64,000 nucleotides of DNA from Alphaproteobacteria bacterium (lineage in GTDB: Bacteria > Pseudomonadota > Alphaproteobacteria > Reyranellales > Reyranellaceae), in the NCBI GenBank assembly GCA_017308235.1, contig JAFKFL010000011.1, positions 62,001 through 126,000 on the forward strand. Reading direction: 5' to 3'. Every line of letters begins with the position of its first letter. The first letter of the stretch is position 1. The notes below the pieces were generated by a model. That model had not been told where the DNA came from and made no database searches. It worked only from the letters and a program-made list of their open reading frames with translations. Shown piece by piece: positions 62,463 to 64,000 of this stretch. A program made the translations under genes and the position numbers.

Positions 62463-64000
62463 TCAGTGCGCCCCGCCGGCCGACGTCGATCCGGCCTTCT
62501 TGAGCAGCAGGGCAGACAGTAGAGCGGCCACTAGTGCGACGCCGAGAAGGTAGAAAGTATCGGCAAAGGCCATGGTATAGGCTTGCTGGTGAACGCGATT
62601 GGCAATGGCGACGACCGCCTTGTGCCAGGCGATGGACGGATCGCTGACGCCGTGGCCCAGGAAATAGTGGGTGAGCTGGTCGAGGCGGTGACGGGTCGCT
62701 TCATCGAAGATCGAGACCGATTGGCCGAGCACGTTGGAATGGAACTGCTCGCGCTTGGTGAGGAAGGTCTGCAATCCGGCAATGCCGATGGCGCCACCAA
62801 GGTTGCGCGTCATGTTGAACAGCGCTGAGGCCGAGCCGGCGTTGGCCGCCTCGATGCCCGCGGTGGCGACGGCAGAGAGCGGCGTCATCACCAGCGCCTG
62901 GCCGATCGCCCGCACGACATTGGGCAGCAGGAGCTGATCAGCCGCTGTGTCCGCGCTCATGGTGATGAGTATGAAATTGCTGCCGGCGAACAGAGCGAAA
63001 CCCACGGCGATCAAGAGGCGGGCGTCGAATTTTTTCATCAGTCGCGGTACCAGCGGGATCAGGGCGAGCTGCGGCAGGCCGGTCCAGGCCAGCACCAGGC
63101 CGATTTGCTCGGAGTTGTAGCCCTGGATGCGCGAGAGATAGAACGGCAGGATGAAGACCGAGCCGTAGAGGGCGACGCCCAGCAGGAAGTTGGCGCTGAG
63201 GCCGAAGCCGAAATTGCGCCGCAGGATCAGCCGCAGGTTCAGGAGTGGATGGCTGCTCTTGAGCTCGATCCAAACGAAGAGGCAGAGCGCGGTCGCCGCC
63301 ACGACAGACAGACGCAAGATGAAGGAAGAGCCGAACCAGTCGTCCTTGTTGCCTTCCTCCAGCACCGTCTGCAATGCGCTGAGCCCGATCGCCATTGTGG
63401 CGATGCCCGCCCAGTCGCCGGTGCGCAGCAGGCCGAGCTGCATCGGCGCGCGCTGCAACGAGAACCACAGCATACCGAGCATCACCGCACCCGGCACGAG
63501 GTTGACGTAGAAGATGAATTGCCAGCCCCAGTTCTCGGTCAGATAGCCACCGATCGTGGGGCCGATCGCCGGGGCGAAAGTGGCGGACAGCGCAAACAGG
63601 GCAAGGCCGATCGGCTGCTTGGCCGCAGGCAAGAGCGTGATGATGAGAGTGAAGGCCATCGGGATCAGCACGCCACCGGTAAAGCCCTGGAAGGCGCGCA
63701 GCACGATCATCTGGCCGAGGTTCTGCGCCAAAGCGCAGGCGGCCGAGAAGGCGAGAAAAAGCGCGGCATTGGTGAGCAGGTAAACGCGAACCGAGAAGAC
63801 GCGCGCCAGCCAGGCGCTGAGCGGGATAACGACGATCTCCGCCACCAGATAGGCCGTCGAGATCCAGCCGCCATCGTCGATCCCGGCGCCGATCGCGCCC
63901 TGGATATCGGCGAGCGAGGCATTGACGATCTGGATATTCAGCACCGCCATGAACGCGCCGAGCGTGGAGCCGATCACGGCGATCCAGGTCCGTGCGGTGA
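62463..64000 (-). CDS. DHA2-type MFS multidrug exporter (EmrB/QacA), 5' end outside window
   Basis: More than 500 residues with about 14 hydrophobic segments are seen, including the early STLGAFMAVLNIQIVNASLA and GGWISTAYLVAEIVVIPLSA blocks of EmrB-type exporters. The frame is open to the window edge (TARTWIAVIGSTLG reads through a GTG at 63977), so the true start lies beyond 64000. It likely exports toxic organic compounds. The downstream AhpD-like gene may belong to the same stress operon. Confidence 0.85.
   Translation of the reverse strand, partial: TARTWIAVIGSTLGAFMAVLNIQIVNASLADIQGAIGAGIDDGGWISTAYLVAEIVVIPLSAWLARVFSVRVYLLTNAALFLAFSAACALAQNLGQMIVLRAFQGFTGGVLIPMAFTLIITLLPAAKQPIGLALFALSATFAPAIGPTIGGYLTENWGWQFIFYVNLVPGAVMLGMLWFSLQRAPMQLGLLRTGDWAGIATMAIGLSALQTVLEEGNKDDWFGSSFILRLSVVAATALCLFVWIELKSSHPLLNLRLILRRNFGFGLSANFLLGVALYGSVFILPFYLSRIQGYNSEQIGLVLAWTGLPQLALIPLVPRLMKKFDARLLIAVGFALFAGSNFILITMSADTAADQLLLPNVVRAIGQALVMTPLSAVATAGIEAANAGSASALFNMTRNLGGAIGIAGLQTFLTKREQFHSNVLGQSVSIFDEATRHRLDQLTHYFLGHGVSDPSIAWHKAVVAIANRVHQQAYTMAFADTFYLLGVALVAALLSALLLKKAGSTSAGGAH

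Overview
The window is a densely packed, high-GC catabolic and transport region, most likely from an alphaproteobacterium. The support for that is the wide use of twin-arginine-type leaders on binding proteins, many ATGA-overlapped operons, and the families present (Urt/Liv-type and NitT/TauT-type ABC systems, polysaccharide-deacetylase-type allantoinase, FCD regulators). Genus cannot be fixed from the sequence; a Bradyrhizobium-like or Reyranella-like soil organism would fit. No rRNA, tRNA, CRISPR array, transposase or phage gene was seen, and no gene-free stretch exceeds 300 bases.

Layout. (1) 0-8.6 kb: a MarR regulator is divergent from an operon encoding a Cys-containing UGSC-family protein, a CxxC flavoprotein of the thioredoxin reductase type, an MFS carrier, a complete NitT/TauT-type ABC transporter and an aldo/keto reductase. 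(2) 8.6-18.1 kb, mostly minus strand: two amidohydrolases flank a Dpp/Opp-type ABC transporter, with a divergent FCD-domain regulator and a perfect 7-1-7 palindrome between it and the nearer amidohydrolase. (3) 18.2-27.9 kb: a NitT/TauT-type ABC transporter, two tandem paralogous amidohydrolases and a LacI-family regulator form one operon. A second operon follows with an intradiol dioxygenase, an MDR oxidoreductase and a luciferase-like monooxygenase. Near-identical LacI-type operators stand before both. (4) 28.1-39.1 kb: an amide regulon with amiC (sensor) and amiR (ANTAR antiterminator), a leader with the two-hexaloop ANTAR target overlapping a strong intrinsic terminator, a Urt/Liv-type five-gene ABC transporter, aliphatic amidase amiE, then a MoxR-type ATPase and a VWA protein resembling CbbQ/CbbO. 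(5) 39.3-45.4 kb: a second amide cassette with an amidase-signature enzyme and another five-gene Urt/Liv-type transporter. (6) 45.35-53.2 kb, minus strand: a two-subunit hydroquinone dioxygenase, an aldehyde dehydrogenase and a third Liv-type transporter, with a LysR regulator just upstream. (7) 54.3-56.3 kb: an SDR and a decayed ABC transporter reduced to its ATPase plus scraps of the binding protein and perhaps the permease. (8) 56.3-64 kb: an allantoinase-like deacetylase, an ArsB-type membrane protein, an MFS carrier, a divergent LeuCD pair, an AhpD-like protein and a DHA2-type exporter cut by the window edge.

How it works together: the region is built from repeated modules of importer, hydrolase or oxygenase, and local regulator, suited to scavenging nitrogen- and carbon-containing small molecules (amides, cyclic amides or deaminable rings, phenolics). 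The two ring-cleavage routes would both lead to maleylacetate, but no maleylacetate reductase is in the window. The best-supported regulatory circuit is AmiC/AmiR-type transcription antitermination, readable in the DNA. The second is the LacI-family regulator with two matching operators.
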